Assembly: GCA_023264155.1 (NCBI GenBank)
Contig: JALQTD010000003.1
Span: forward strand, 1 to 39,958
Origin: Flavobacteriales bacterium
Lineage (GTDB): Bacteria; Bacteroidota; Bacteroidia; Flavobacteriales_D; Sanyastnellaceae
Direction: 5' to 3'
Length of the DNA: 39,958 nucleotides
The translations under genes were made by a program, and so were the position numbers. Below are positions 25,701-33,501 of the stretch, piece after piece; the first letter of the stretch is position 1, and each line of letters begins with the position of its first letter. Below the pieces are notes generated by a model, which was not told the DNA's origin, made no database searches, and saw only the letters and a list, made by a program, of their open reading frames with translations.

Positions 25701-26833
25701 GTGCGCGCCGGCGCGTTGACGCCCAACCAATTGAACACGGGCTGCGCGGTGATTTCGCACCACTTGCGCCGAATGGCCGCTTCCGTGAAAGGCTGGTCCC
25801 GTTGCACGAATTCCACCACCTCTTCCAGCCGCGCTTCACACGTCTCTGCCGCCGATTCCTCTGCAAGCGTCAACCCGGAAGTGGATCCTTCAGCAATTTG
25901 TTCTGCGGCCCACAATTGATTGGGCCAAAGCTTCATGTTCGAAAAAATGATGCGGTCCGTAGCCTCCGCAAGGAGTTGATGCGGGCGGCCCTCTCCTTCC
26001 TCCCAGGGCTCGGGTTGGCCAACGCCCACGTGCACCCGCCCTTTCCAGCCAAACAGCCCCATTTTCATGCTCCGCTCATCTTCGCCGGGCGACTTTTCAT
26101 ACTGACCGTCGTTGGCTTCGCGCATGAGCAATTCACGCACCTTCATGCCGTCGCAAGGATCCCATTCATAACTGAGCGCCACCGGGTGCACCCGCAGGCC
26201 TTCCCAATGCTCCGCCCCGCCCCCGTCGAGCAGCATGCGGATCAAAGCCGGCGAGGTCCGATCGTCGCCATCTTTCGCCCTTCCCTCTCGTTGGGCCAGC
26301 CAAACACTTCGGCAGTCCCCTATGACCACATCCCGCACATAAGCCGCCACCTCAGCTGAGTTCGCCAGCTGTTCACGGGGCGTTCCGCCACGGGTGACAA
26401 TGAAGGAGCGGTTCAAGCGGACGAGCGCCTCCACCCAGGGCAATCCGAGCAAGTTGCTGCCGATGCCAATCTCAGTGGTCGCCGCGCCCAATTCCACCAG
26501 GATCAAGTTGATCAGTGACGGGTCGAGGACGATGTCGCGGTGGTTCGAAATGAAGAGCGCGCCTTCGGGATTGAAATCATCAGGCAGCGAATACGTGACC
26601 ACATCGGTGGAAGAAGTGAGCAACGCCTCAATCACCGGCTTGGAGATTTGTTCCTGGAATGCGGCCACCGTTTCGATGGCCGCCATCCGCTCCAACAAGG
26701 CTGCTGCCTCTTGCGATCCCATGAACGGCTCCAGCACCTGCTGCCAATCCACTGCCTGCTTCAACAAGCCGATGGCTGATGGGACTTCGTGGTCCCGATA
26801 GGGGCGCATGTGCGCAAAAGCGTCTCCTTCCAT
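25688..26833 (-). CDS. 1-acyl-sn-glycerol-3-phosphate acyltransferase-like protein
   Basis: A 381-residue PlsC-family acyltransferase of the larger type seen in Bacteroidota. ALFISNHRDIVLDPSLIN (residues 92-109) is the catalytic block; His98 and Asp104 are five residues apart rather than the four of the classic HX4D motif, a spacing I recall in this subgroup. RLNRSFIVTRGG and SVWLAQREGRAKDGDDRTSPALI correspond to the phosphate-binding blocks II and III (EGxR-like). There is no strong transmembrane segment, so it should be peripheral on the inner membrane, acylating lysophosphatidate or a related lipid. A far longer open frame to 28405 is antisense to the helicase and rejected. TATCTTG lies seven bases before the ATG, a weak promoter match. 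Confidence 0.8.
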   Translation of the reverse strand: MEGDAFAHMRPYRDHEVPSAIGLLKQAVDWQQVLEPFMGSQEAAALLERMAAIETVAAFQEQISKPVIEALLTSSTDVVTYSLPDDFNPEGALFISNHRDIVLDPSLINLILVELGAATTEIGIGSNLLGLPWVEALVRLNRSFIVTRGGTPREQLANSAEVAAYVRDVVIGDCRSVWLAQREGRAKDGDDRTSPALIRMLLDGGGAEHWEGLRVHPVALSYEWDPCDGMKVRELLMREANDGQYEKSPGEDERSMKMGLFGWKGRVHVGVGQPEPWEEGEGRPHQLLAEATDRIIFSNMKLWPNQLWAAEQIAEGSTSGLTLAEESAAETCEARLEEVVEFVQRDQPFTEAAIRRKWCEITAQPVFNWLGVNAPARTQNA

Positions 26834-26854
26834 GGGGGTGCAAGATAACCCACC

Positions 26855-26862
26855 TACTTTTG
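26855..26862 (+). promoter_or_regulatory. -7 promoter element TACTTTTG of the helicase gene
   Basis: A perfect TAnnTTTG match exactly four bases before the ATG at 26867. The gap to the divergent acyltransferase gene is 33 bases. Confidence 0.6.
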
Positions 26863-26866
26863 TCTC

Positions 26867-28162
26867 ATGACCTTCGAGGAACTCAAACTCACCCGCCAGT
26901 TCATTCGGGCTGTCGAACAGGCGGGCTACAACGCACCGACCCCCATCCAAGAGAAGGCCATTCCCCCCATTCGCTCCGGGCAGGATGTCATCGGCATCGC
27001 CCAAACGGGCACGGGAAAAACCGCGGCATTCCTGCTTCCGACGTTGCAAAAACTGAAGTACCCACAAGGCATGGAACCCCGGGCGGTGGTGTTGGCCCCG
27101 ACCAAGGAACTCGTGCTGCAAATCCATGAACAGGCCGAACGCTTCGCCCAGTTCACCGAATTGCGGTGCTTGGCGTTGTACGGTGGAATCGGGTACAAGA
27201 AGCAGCTCGAGGCAGTGCAGGCCGGGCAGGATTTGCTGATTGCCACCCCCGGTCGGTTTTTGGAAATCTACCAGCGCGGAGGGTTCAACCCGAAAAAAAT
27301 CACCACGGTGGTCCTCGATGAAGCGGACCGCATGATGGACATGGGGTTCATGCCCCAGTTGCGGCTTGTTCAGGAATTGGTGCCGAGCAAGCGACAGAAC
27401 CTCCTCTTTTCCGCTACGTTTCCGGAACGGGTGCAACGGCTGGCGGATGAGTTTCTGCTTTGGCCTACGCGGGTGGAAGCCACCCCCCAATCCACTCCGG
27501 TAGCTACCGTTCAACAATTCAGCGCAGCGCTCCCGAATGTCGCCACCAAGTTGCACTTCGTGAAATACCTGCTGACCGAGCGGTACCCCGAAGCGCGCGC
27601 CATGGTCTTCGTTCGCGAAAAGGACCAAGCCGAGCTCATCAGCCGCGGACTGGCCGATGCTTTGAAAGGGCAAGTGCGTTCCATTCACAGCAACAAAGGA
27701 CAAAACAGCCGCATCCACGCCATGGACCTGTTCCGGGAAGGAGCCATCCGATGCCTCGTCAGCACCGACGTGGCTAGCCGCGGCATCGATGTACCCGAAA
27801 CGTCGCTCGTCATCAACTTCAGCGTGCCGCGGGATCCCCACGACTACGTGCACCGCATCGGCCGGACCGGTCGGGCCTTCCGCGACGGGGAAGCCTTCAC
27901 GCTCGTGGACCCGTCCGAAGGGTATGCACTCGAACGCATCGTTGAATTGACCCAAACCCCCATCGCCCCATTCGACGTCCCTGCGGAATTGCCCGTAGAG
28001 GAAACGCCCCGGTGGGAAAAACAAGCCCAAGCGCGCACCATCGACGGGGAGATGCGGAAACGCGACCCCAACTACAAAGGCGCCTTCCACGAGAAGAAGA
28101 AAAAAACAGCGAAACGGCCGGTCAAGAAGGGCAACCGCCCCCCCAAGGCCAAACGGGGCTAA
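26867..28162 (+). CDS. DEAD-box ATP-dependent RNA helicase (RhlE-like)
   Basis: A 431-residue RNA helicase. The Q motif (YNAPTPIQEKAIP), motif I (AQTGTGKTAA), Ia (APTKELVLQ), Ib (IATPGRFLE), II (VLDEADRMMDMGF), III (LFSATFP), IV (MVFVREK), V (VSTDVASRGIDV) and VI (HRIGRTGRAF) are all intact, so ATPase and unwinding activity are expected. The C-terminal 60 residues form a Lys/Arg-rich tail (EKKKKTAKRPVKKGNRPPKAKRG), a nonspecific RNA-binding extension typical of RhlE-type proteins in ribosome assembly or cold adaptation. The stop codon overlaps that of the convergent zinc-ribbon gene by four bases. Confidence 0.95.
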   Translation: MTFEELKLTRQFIRAVEQAGYNAPTPIQEKAIPPIRSGQDVIGIAQTGTGKTAAFLLPTLQKLKYPQGMEPRAVVLAPTKELVLQIHEQAERFAQFTELRCLALYGGIGYKKQLEAVQAGQDLLIATPGRFLEIYQRGGFNPKKITTVVLDEADRMMDMGFMPQLRLVQELVPSKRQNLLFSATFPERVQRLADEFLLWPTRVEATPQSTPVATVQQFSAALPNVATKLHFVKYLLTERYPEARAMVFVREKDQAELISRGLADALKGQVRSIHSNKGQNSRIHAMDLFREGAIRCLVSTDVASRGIDVPETSLVINFSVPRDPHDYVHRIGRTGRAFRDGEAFTLVDPSEGYALERIVELTQTPIAPFDVPAELPVEETPRWEKQAQARTIDGEMRKRDPNYKGAFHEKKKKTAKRPVKKGNRPPKAKRG

Positions 28163-28626
28163 CCTTCCCCCGGCATCAACCGTTTCTTCACCCGAGAAAG
28201 GTCGCTCCAAGCCGTGCCCGGTTCCGCCACACTGTGGTGCACGGCAGCAGTTCCACTGCGCGCGCCACTTACCACCCGCACCCCATCCCCTTCCACCACA
28301 AACCCCTCTTCGTAGCACATGACGGCGAGGCTGCCATCGGCTTGGCCTGCCACGTGGGTATGGAAATTGAAGTCGTACCCCGCCCGCCGCAACCAAACGA
28401 AGCACGCCACGGGATCAGCCGCCAATTGCGCGTGGTATCTCCGAAACCGCTTGATGAGGGTTCGGTTGTTGTGCAGGATTTGGTCGATCTGGCTCAGCAC
28501 CCCGGCTTTGTTCCGGTGGTGCTTGACGCGGCATGCATCGTCGCAGAAACGCTTGTCACGGCGGCCCTGAAGGGGAGCTTGGCAGCTGGCGCAAGTCTCC
28601 CGGAAATTCATCATGTGCTCATTCAT
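28159..28626 (-). CDS. Zinc-ribbon hypothetical protein
   Basis: A 155-residue protein with an N-terminal four-Cys zinc-ribbon: Cys12, Cys15, Cys28 and Cys32 in TCASCQAPLQGRRDKRFCDDACRVKHHRNK, followed by a basic helical segment (NNRTLIKRFRRYHAQL). The rest (WLRRAGYDFNFHTHVAGQADGSLAVMCYEEGFVV) looks like a small beta domain. The Cys pattern resembles DUF2116-type ribbons; no function is known. It follows the purine nucleoside phosphorylase gene by 59 bases and could be the last gene of that operon. ATG codons at 28614 and 28611 are possible alternative starts. Confidence 0.75.
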   Translation of the reverse strand: MNEHMMNFRETCASCQAPLQGRRDKRFCDDACRVKHHRNKAGVLSQIDQILHNNRTLIKRFRRYHAQLAADPVACFVWLRRAGYDFNFHTHVAGQADGSLAVMCYEEGFVVEGDGVRVVSGARSGTAAVHHSVAEPGTAWSDLSRVKKRLMPGEG

Positions 28627-28685
28627 GCCGGAAAAAAACAGCCCGCAGCCGCCCTTCCCCGAAAAAAGTTCACCGCCGATGCCCG

Positions 28686-29525
28686 TTAATTCACGAGCGC
28701 TTCGTCCAGCCGCTCTACGAGGGCGGTGAACAGCTGTGAAAGCTGGCCTTCAGCGCCCTTCGCGGTGGCGAGGATTTCCGCAATGTCCACGGGCGCAAGG
28801 CGTTCCGGATCGCACGCGTCCGTGAGCACGCTCACGGCCACGCACGGCATGCCCATGTGGGCACAAGCGATGACTTCCGGGGCGGTACTCATGCCCACGG
28901 CGTCCGCACCGATGGTCCGCAAGTAGCGGTACTCCGCGGGGGTCTCGAGGTGAGGTCCGGCCACGCTGGCGTACACGCCATTGCGCAGCGTGATGCCGAG
29001 GTCGGCTGCCGCAGCCCCGAGCACCTTCCGCAATCCCATGTGGTACGCGGCATACATATCTGGAAAGCGGTTGCCAAGCTGATCGATGTTGGGCCCGCGC
29101 AACGGGTTCTCAGGTTGCAAGTTGATGTGGTCGTCGATGCACATCAACTCGCCGGTGTTGTGGCCGGGGTTGAGCGCGCCAGCTGCATTGGAAATGAGCA
29201 TCGCCCGGCCGCCGAGCAGCCGCGTGATCCGCACCGGCATGACCACTTGTTCCATGGTATAGCCTTCGTAATAGTGGAAGCGACCTTGCCAAGCGAGGAC
29301 CTTCCGCCCGCCGAGGGTGCCATAGAGCAGTTTCCCGAAGTGGAATTCCACGGTGGCCACGGGCAGGTTCGGGATTTGGTTGTAACTCCACTGCTTTTCC
29401 ACCTCAATCTTTGAGGCCAAATCCCCCAACCCCGTTCCCAGGATGATGCCGCAATCCACTTCATTCACCCCCTTTTCTTGCAGGTATTCAACGACCTCCT
29501 GCAGGGTCTCCATCACGTCTTTCAT
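28686..29525 (-). CDS. Purine-nucleoside phosphorylase in an arsenosugar operon
   Basis: A 279-residue trimeric-type phosphorylase that splits purine nucleosides with phosphate. GIILGTGLGDLA and QGRFHYYEGY bind phosphate, NAAGALNPG lines the ribose site, and VAGPHLETPAEYRYLRTIGADAVGMSTAPEVI holds the purine-site Glu198. The position of human Asn243 is Asp236 (VLTDACDP); the human Asn243Asp change is known to favour 6-aminopurines, although TD is also what I recall from many Bacteroidota enzymes. It begins eight bases after the TIGR04282 glycosyltransferase gene. In arsenosugar clusters such an enzyme could remove adenine from the arsenical nucleoside made by ArsS; ordinary purine salvage is the alternative. 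ATG 29525 is preferred to TTG 29537. Confidence 0.88.
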   Translation of the reverse strand: MKDVMETLQEVVEYLQEKGVNEVDCGIILGTGLGDLASKIEVEKQWSYNQIPNLPVATVEFHFGKLLYGTLGGRKVLAWQGRFHYYEGYTMEQVVMPVRITRLLGGRAMLISNAAGALNPGHNTGELMCIDDHINLQPENPLRGPNIDQLGNRFPDMYAAYHMGLRKVLGAAAADLGITLRNGVYASVAGPHLETPAEYRYLRTIGADAVGMSTAPEVIACAHMGMPCVAVSVLTDACDPERLAPVDIAEILATAKGAEGQLSQLFTALVERLDEALVN

Positions 29526-29533
29526 GTTCGCTC

Positions 29534-30130
29534 TCAAATTCTATTTCCGCCGCGTGACTGCCAGCGCTTCCAATCCGCTTCCACATCCACGTCGGCCAAG
29601 CAAGGTAGTGCAAGAATCCGCATCCCACGGCTTACGGCGCGCACGATCTCTTCGGCGTGCACCCGGTTGTGGCTCCAGGTGCGGCCGATGAACTGCTCGC
29701 CGCTTTCCGCGCGCATGCCCACCGCGCAGTAACCGCCGTCGTCCGCGGGCACGGTCACCCATGACGCGTCGGCTTTCAGCGCTTCGAACATGCGGTGGAT
29801 GCGGGGGGCATCGAGGTCGGGGACGTCCGTGCCGGCGACCACCACGCGCTCGGCTCCGGCCGCGATGGCTTGGTCGGTGGCTGCCTTCATCCGCTCGCCC
29901 AAGTCCCCGGCCGTTTGTTCCCAAACGGTGCCCGCGTGTTCCCAAGTGCCCGTGCCGGTGAGGACCCAAATCGCCTCCCACCGGTCGTCCGCTGCAAGCC
30001 GGCTCGCCCGTTCGAGCAGGTGCCGGTAAGCCGCTAGGGCGGCGGCCTCCCCTAGGGTCGCAGCGAGCCGCGATTTCACCTGGCCCAGCGCCGGACGGCG
30101 GGCGAACAAAAGCAGGACGTTGCCGCTCAT
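29534..30130 (-). CDS. TIGR04282 family arsenosugar glycosyltransferase (DUF2064)
   Basis: A 198-residue small GT-A-like protein of the DUF2064/TIGR04282 family, which occurs next to arsS genes. LLLFARRPALGQVKSRLAATLGEAAALAAYRHLLE is the N-terminal nucleotide-binding region (a GxxKTRL-like loop), VVVAGTDVPDLDAPRIHRMFEAL carries the Asp of the sugar-nucleotide site, and VPADDGGYCAVGM is the conserved PADDGGY motif. Its role in adding the aglycone-side sugar or glycerol unit is inferred from context. The ATG overlaps the stop of arsS (ATGA), so the two are translationally coupled; an in-frame codon at 30172 inside arsS is rejected. Confidence 0.85.
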   Translation of the reverse strand: MSGNVLLLFARRPALGQVKSRLAATLGEAAALAAYRHLLERASRLAADDRWEAIWVLTGTGTWEHAGTVWEQTAGDLGERMKAATDQAIAAGAERVVVAGTDVPDLDAPRIHRMFEALKADASWVTVPADDGGYCAVGMRAESGEQFIGRTWSHNRVHAEEIVRAVSRGMRILALPCLADVDVEADWKRWQSRGGNRI

Positions 30131-31191
30131 GCAGTCGCGCCTTGGCAACTCGATCCCGCACCGGCCGTGCACCCGTAACAGTGGTTCGCCACCGCCACGT
30201 AGCGGTCATTGAAAGCGGACCAATCGGTGATGTCGGCCAGGTTTTGGGCCGATGCAGCCACCGGCAGGTTCAACATCTGGTTGAAATCGCAATCAAACAA
30301 TTGCCCGTCCCACCCCACGCTCAACGTGTTCGTGCACATGACGCCCGCGACAGCCGCCGGATTGAAGCCCTCCACCAGGGTGTCCAGGTAATCCTCCAAG
30401 TTGCCACTCGCCTCGAGGTATTCGAGGTACCGCGCAATCGGCATGTTCGTGATGGCAAGCAGCTGATTGAATGCAATCCCTTCGTTATCAAGCGTCTCGC
30501 GGTATTGCTGTTCCATCGCATCCATGTGCATCGGCAAGAAGGCCCCCGCGGGATTGTGGACCAAATCCAGCACCAGCCCTTCCCCACGCCCATACCCCAC
30601 CGCCGTCAGCCGCCGCAGCGCCTCCAAGCTCTTCTCGAACACCCCCTCCCCCCGTTGCCGGTCCGTCCGGTCGGCCCGAAAAAACGGCAAGCTGCTCACC
30701 ACCCGAACCCGTTGCTCCGCAAAAAACTCCGGCAAGTCCGCATACTTGGCGTGTGCCAACAGGATGGTCAAGTTTGAACGCACAATGATTTCCAAATCCG
30801 GGTAGCGCGCACGCACGCGCCCCACAAAGCCCCGGAAATCCGGGTGCATCTCCGGCGCCCCGCCCGTGATGTCCAAGGTCGATGCGCCGCTCGGACCGAT
30901 GGCCTCCACCACGCGGTCCATCATCTCGGCAGACATCTGCTCCCGCCGATCCGGCCCTGCATCCACATGGCAATGGGCGCACACCTGGTTGCAGACGTAC
31001 CCGACATTGACTTGAAAGATCTCCACGCCGCGCGGCCGCAAGGGGGGCAGGCCGTGGGCCGCGAGCTTTTGCTGAAAATGCGGCCACGTTCCATCATCGA
31101 ATCCCGCCCGACCAAGCGCTGCGAACTGCTCCTTCGGTTCCACCAGCTTGCCCCCTCTCGCCCGCAGGGATTTGTGTGCCAATGCGGCCAT
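30127..31191 (-). CDS. arsS: Arsenosugar biosynthesis radical SAM protein ArsS
   Basis: A 354-residue radical S-adenosylmethionine enzyme. Cys67, Cys71 and Cys74 (CNQVCAHC) bind the catalytic 4Fe-4S cluster, DITGGAPEMHPDF is the GGE-like motif, and the C-terminal half is the DUF3641 domain ending in CYGCTAGAGSSCQGA (Cys338, Cys341, Cys349), probably an auxiliary cluster site. ArsS joins the 5'-deoxyadenosyl moiety of SAM to dimethylarsenite, the key step to arsenosugars. Some ArsS proteins carry selenocysteine in this region; here all codons are ordinary. A GTG at 31194 is possible, but ATG 31191 overlaps the upstream stop as TGATG and is chosen. No arsM methyltransferase is adjacent. Confidence 0.9.
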   Translation of the reverse strand: MAALAHKSLRARGGKLVEPKEQFAALGRAGFDDGTWPHFQQKLAAHGLPPLRPRGVEIFQVNVGYVCNQVCAHCHVDAGPDRREQMSAEMMDRVVEAIGPSGASTLDITGGAPEMHPDFRGFVGRVRARYPDLEIIVRSNLTILLAHAKYADLPEFFAEQRVRVVSSLPFFRADRTDRQRGEGVFEKSLEALRRLTAVGYGRGEGLVLDLVHNPAGAFLPMHMDAMEQQYRETLDNEGIAFNQLLAITNMPIARYLEYLEASGNLEDYLDTLVEGFNPAAVAGVMCTNTLSVGWDGQLFDCDFNQMLNLPVAASAQNLADITDWSAFNDRYVAVANHCYGCTAGAGSSCQGATA

Positions 31192-31523
31192 CACATGGAC
31201 ATTTGGTCGGCCTTGCCCATCATTTGGACCCCGTGCACCAACGAGGCTCCTCCGCGGATGGCTCCGGCCACGTGCACGGCCTCCATCATGGCCTCCTTGG
31301 ATTCACCGCGACCGACCAAGTCCTGGGTGTACGCATCGATGCAATACGGGCACTGAATGGCGTGGGCCACTCCCAGCGCAATCAGGGCTTTCTCCCTGGC
31401 CGTCAGCGCCCCCTCCTCAAACACATCGCCGTACCAAGCGAAAAACTTCTCCGCCAGCGGGCCGTCCCAGTCTGCGATTTTTCCAAACCGCTTCAGGTCT
31501 TTCGGGTCATAATACGTTTTCAT
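31191..31523 (-). CDS. Arsenosugar-associated AhpD-like protein
   Basis: A 110-residue carboxymuconolactone decarboxylase/AhpD-like protein of the kind found beside arsS. ALIALGVAHAIQCPYCIDAYTQDLVGRG contains a redox CxxC pair (Cys58, Cys61), preceded by His54, as in AhpD alkylhydroperoxidases. It may reduce or protect an arsenical intermediate; the reaction is not known. It is the first gene of the operon with arsS, the glycosyltransferase and the phosphorylase, all overlapping or within eight bases. GATATTCG lies four bases before the ATG, a variant of the window's promoter pattern. Confidence 0.88.
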   Translation of the reverse strand: MKTYYDPKDLKRFGKIADWDGPLAEKFFAWYGDVFEEGALTAREKALIALGVAHAIQCPYCIDAYTQDLVGRGESKEAMMEAVHVAGAIRGGASLVHGVQMMGKADQMSM

Positions 31524-31527
31524 GCGC

Positions 31528-31535
31528 CGAATATC
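31528..31535 (-). promoter_or_regulatory. -7 element GATATTCG of the arsenosugar operon
   Basis: The minus strand reads GATATTCG, matching TAnnTTTG at the A, TT and final G, exactly four bases before the ATG at 31523. The same octamer is found 16 bases before the yebC start (38357-38364). Confidence 0.4.
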
Positions 31536-31536
31536 G

Positions 31537-31544
31537 CAACTTTG
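31537..31544 (+). promoter_or_regulatory. -7 element CAACTTTG of the 3-hydroxyacyl-CoA dehydrogenase gene
   Basis: CAACTTTG, one mismatch to TAnnTTTG, ends six bases before the ATG at 31551. The divergent arsenosugar element is one base away, in a 27-base intergenic gap. Confidence 0.4.
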
Positions 31545-31550
31545 CGGGCA

Positions 31551-32738
31551 ATGAACGCATTTGTTGACACCCTTCAGGGACTCCGCTCACATCCGGGCAA
31601 GATTGGCATCATCGGCGCGGGCGCCATGGGATCGGGCATCGCCCAAGTGGCCGCAGCGGCGGGAAATCAGGTGGTCCTCGTCGACGCCCAGCCCGAGGCC
31701 TTGGAACGCAGCGAACACGCCCTCGCCAAGGTCATGGCCCGTCAAGTGGAGAAAGGGCGCATGACCGCCGATGAAAGCGCCGCCTTGCAAGGCCGCATCC
31801 ACCGAACCACCGAAATGGCGGATTGTGCCCCCTGTGCGCTGGTGATTGAAGCCATCGTCGAACGGCTCGAGGTGAAGCAGCAGGTGTTTGCGGAAGTGGA
31901 AAAAGCGGTAGGCGATTCGGCCGCACTGGCCACGAACACGTCTTCGTTGGCGGTAACTGCCATTGCCAGCGCATTGCAGCGTCCCGAGCGGCTGATCGGC
32001 TTGCATTTCTTTAATCCAGCGCCGTTGATGCCGCTGGTCGAGGTGATCCCGGCGCTGCAGACCGCCCCGGGGTTGGCCGATGCGGGCGTGGCGCTGATGG
32101 CAGCGTGGGGCAAGTCCCCTGCCCTGGCAAAGGACACGCCGGGGTTCATCGTGAACCGCGTGGCGCGGCCCTTCTACGGAGAGGCCTTGCGCATGTTCGA
32201 GGAGGGCATTGCTGACATGGCGACCATCGACGAGGCCATGCGCCGGGTCGGGTTCCGCATGGGGCCATTCGAGCTGATGGATTTCATCGGAAACGACGTG
32301 AACTACGCCGTCACCGCCTCGGTCTTCGAAGCGATGTACTTTGATCCGCGTTACCGGCCTTCTCTGGTCCAAAAACGCCACGCAGAAGCCGGTTGGCTCG
32401 GCCGCAAAGCCGGTCGGGGCTACTACGATTACGCGGAGGGCGCCTCGCGGCCTGCCCCAACCGAGGACGGAGCGCTGCTCGGGCGCATTGCGGACCGGAT
32501 TTTGGCCATGCTCATCAACGAGGCGTACGACGCGGTGTTCATGCACATTTGCTCCGAGGCAGATGTGGAAACCGCGATGACGCGTGGTGTCAATTATCCG
32601 AAGGGGCTCATCGCTTGGTCGCGTGAGCGCGGGCTGAGCAAGGTCGTTGCGGACCTCGATGCGCTCGCCGCACGCTATGGCGAGGACCGTTACCGCTGCT
32701 CGCCGTTGCTGCGGTCGGCCGCCAACGACCAAGCATGA
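31551..32738 (+). CDS. 3-hydroxyacyl-CoA dehydrogenase
   Basis: A 395-residue NAD-dependent 3-hydroxyacyl-CoA (3-hydroxybutyryl-CoA) dehydrogenase. IGIIGAGAMGSGIAQVAAAAG is the Rossmann loop, ALVIEAIVERLEVKQQVF and NTSSLAVTAIA follow, and LHFFNPAPLMPLVEVI holds the catalytic His with the Glu of the dyad at IEAIVE. Unlike the common 290-residue form, it has a second C-terminal domain (3HCDH_C repeat) after residue 300. It oxidises the product of enoyl-CoA hydration in beta-oxidation or phenylacetate degradation. The thiolase at 33.5 kb is the following pathway step. Its 3' end overlaps the convergent NlpC/P60 gene by 49 bases. ATG 31551 is chosen over 31176, which lies in the arsenosugar operon. 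Confidence 0.9.
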   Translation: MNAFVDTLQGLRSHPGKIGIIGAGAMGSGIAQVAAAAGNQVVLVDAQPEALERSEHALAKVMARQVEKGRMTADESAALQGRIHRTTEMADCAPCALVIEAIVERLEVKQQVFAEVEKAVGDSAALATNTSSLAVTAIASALQRPERLIGLHFFNPAPLMPLVEVIPALQTAPGLADAGVALMAAWGKSPALAKDTPGFIVNRVARPFYGEALRMFEEGIADMATIDEAMRRVGFRMGPFELMDFIGNDVNYAVTASVFEAMYFDPRYRPSLVQKRHAEAGWLGRKAGRGYYDYAEGASRPAPTEDGALLGRIADRILAMLINEAYDAVFMHICSEADVETAMTRGVNYPKGLIAWSRERGLSKVVADLDALAARYGEDRYRCSPLLRSAANDQA

Positions 32739-33493
32739 CGTCGGATGCCCGTCAAGGCATGGGTGCGCAGGGTTGAGCCGTCGGGCAAGGTGCGCACGAT
32801 GCCTTCAGCGGTGAGCTGATCGAGGCGCACTTCGCCGGCGGCGTGCAAAATGCTTCCCTGCGCCACGAGGAGTCCTACGTGGACCACGCGGCCGGATGGG
32901 TTGTGGAAGAACGCCCAGTCGCCGGTGGTGTGGTCGGGGAAGGCGATGGGAATGCCCAATTGGATTTGGTCTGCTGCATCGCGGTCCACGAAGGCATCCG
33001 GCTGGGTCACCCGCGCCAACACCTGCATCAACCCCGAACAATCCACCCCCAGCGCGGTCCGTCCGCCCCACTGGTAAGGCGCTCCAAGCCACGCCCGCCA
33101 CCCCGTGTCCAAAATCGGTTGCTCGATGCGCACGGGCGTGCCACACGGCGCGAACAGCTGTCCCTCCCGGGAGTGCAACCACCCGCCCGCCGGTAGCCAG
33201 CGCGATCCGCTGTCGCCCCACACCACTTGGGTGCACGCCGACCGCAGCAAATAATTCGGCTCAAAACCGGCCGCCACTTGCAACATCTTGCCGTCGCACC
33301 ACCCTTCATAGCCGTCGTGGCCGCAGCGCACCTGCACCCAATCGCGGGCGCCGTGGGCGAGCACTTCCGCCGATTCACCGATTAGCAATTGCGTGACCTG
33401 CTCGGCAGCATCCGAGGCTTCCATCCGCAACGGCACAACGGACGCCGACGCAAAAGCGACGCGGCCGATTTCCGGTTGAAACGGGCTGGCCAA
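32690..33493 (-). CDS. NlpC/P60 family cysteine peptidase with SH3-like domain
   Basis: A 267-residue cell-wall hydrolase. The N-terminal half contains an SH3-like region (SVVPLRMEASDAAEQVTQLLIGESAEVL...WVQVRCGHDGYEGWCD), and the C-terminal half the NlpC/P60 core: APYQWGGRTALGVDCSGLMQVL with catalytic Cys152 and RVVHVGLLV with His205. Such enzymes cut the D-glutamyl bond of peptidoglycan stem peptides. There is no signal peptide, so it may act on recycled muropeptides in the cytoplasm. The start is uncertain: TTG 33493 lies eight bases after the thiolase stop and covers the family's N-terminus; the first ATG (33424) would cut the SH3 domain. It is probably cotranscribed with the thiolase. Confidence 0.8.
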   Translation of the reverse strand: MASPFQPEIGRVAFASASVVPLRMEASDAAEQVTQLLIGESAEVLAHGARDWVQVRCGHDGYEGWCDGKMLQVAAGFEPNYLLRSACTQVVWGDSGSRWLPAGGWLHSREGQLFAPCGTPVRIEQPILDTGWRAWLGAPYQWGGRTALGVDCSGLMQVLARVTQPDAFVDRDAADQIQLGIPIAFPDHTTGDWAFFHNPSGRVVHVGLLVAQGSILHAAGEVRLDQLTAEGIVRTLPDGSTLRTHALTGIRRHAWSLAADRSNGEQR

Positions 33494-33501
33494 GGAACGA
33501 T

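Noticed and set aside
26834-28405. Long minus-strand frame continuing upstream of the acyltransferase
   Set aside because: It is antisense to the clearly coding DEAD-box helicase and lacks domain similarity; the ATG at 26833 starts the real protein.
28627-28685. Possible terminator after the purine nucleoside phosphorylase
   Set aside because: A T-run is present on the minus strand, but no stable GC stem precedes it.
30127-30200. Selenocysteine in ArsS
   Set aside because: The C-terminal Cys cluster uses ordinary codons and no in-frame TGA precedes the stop.
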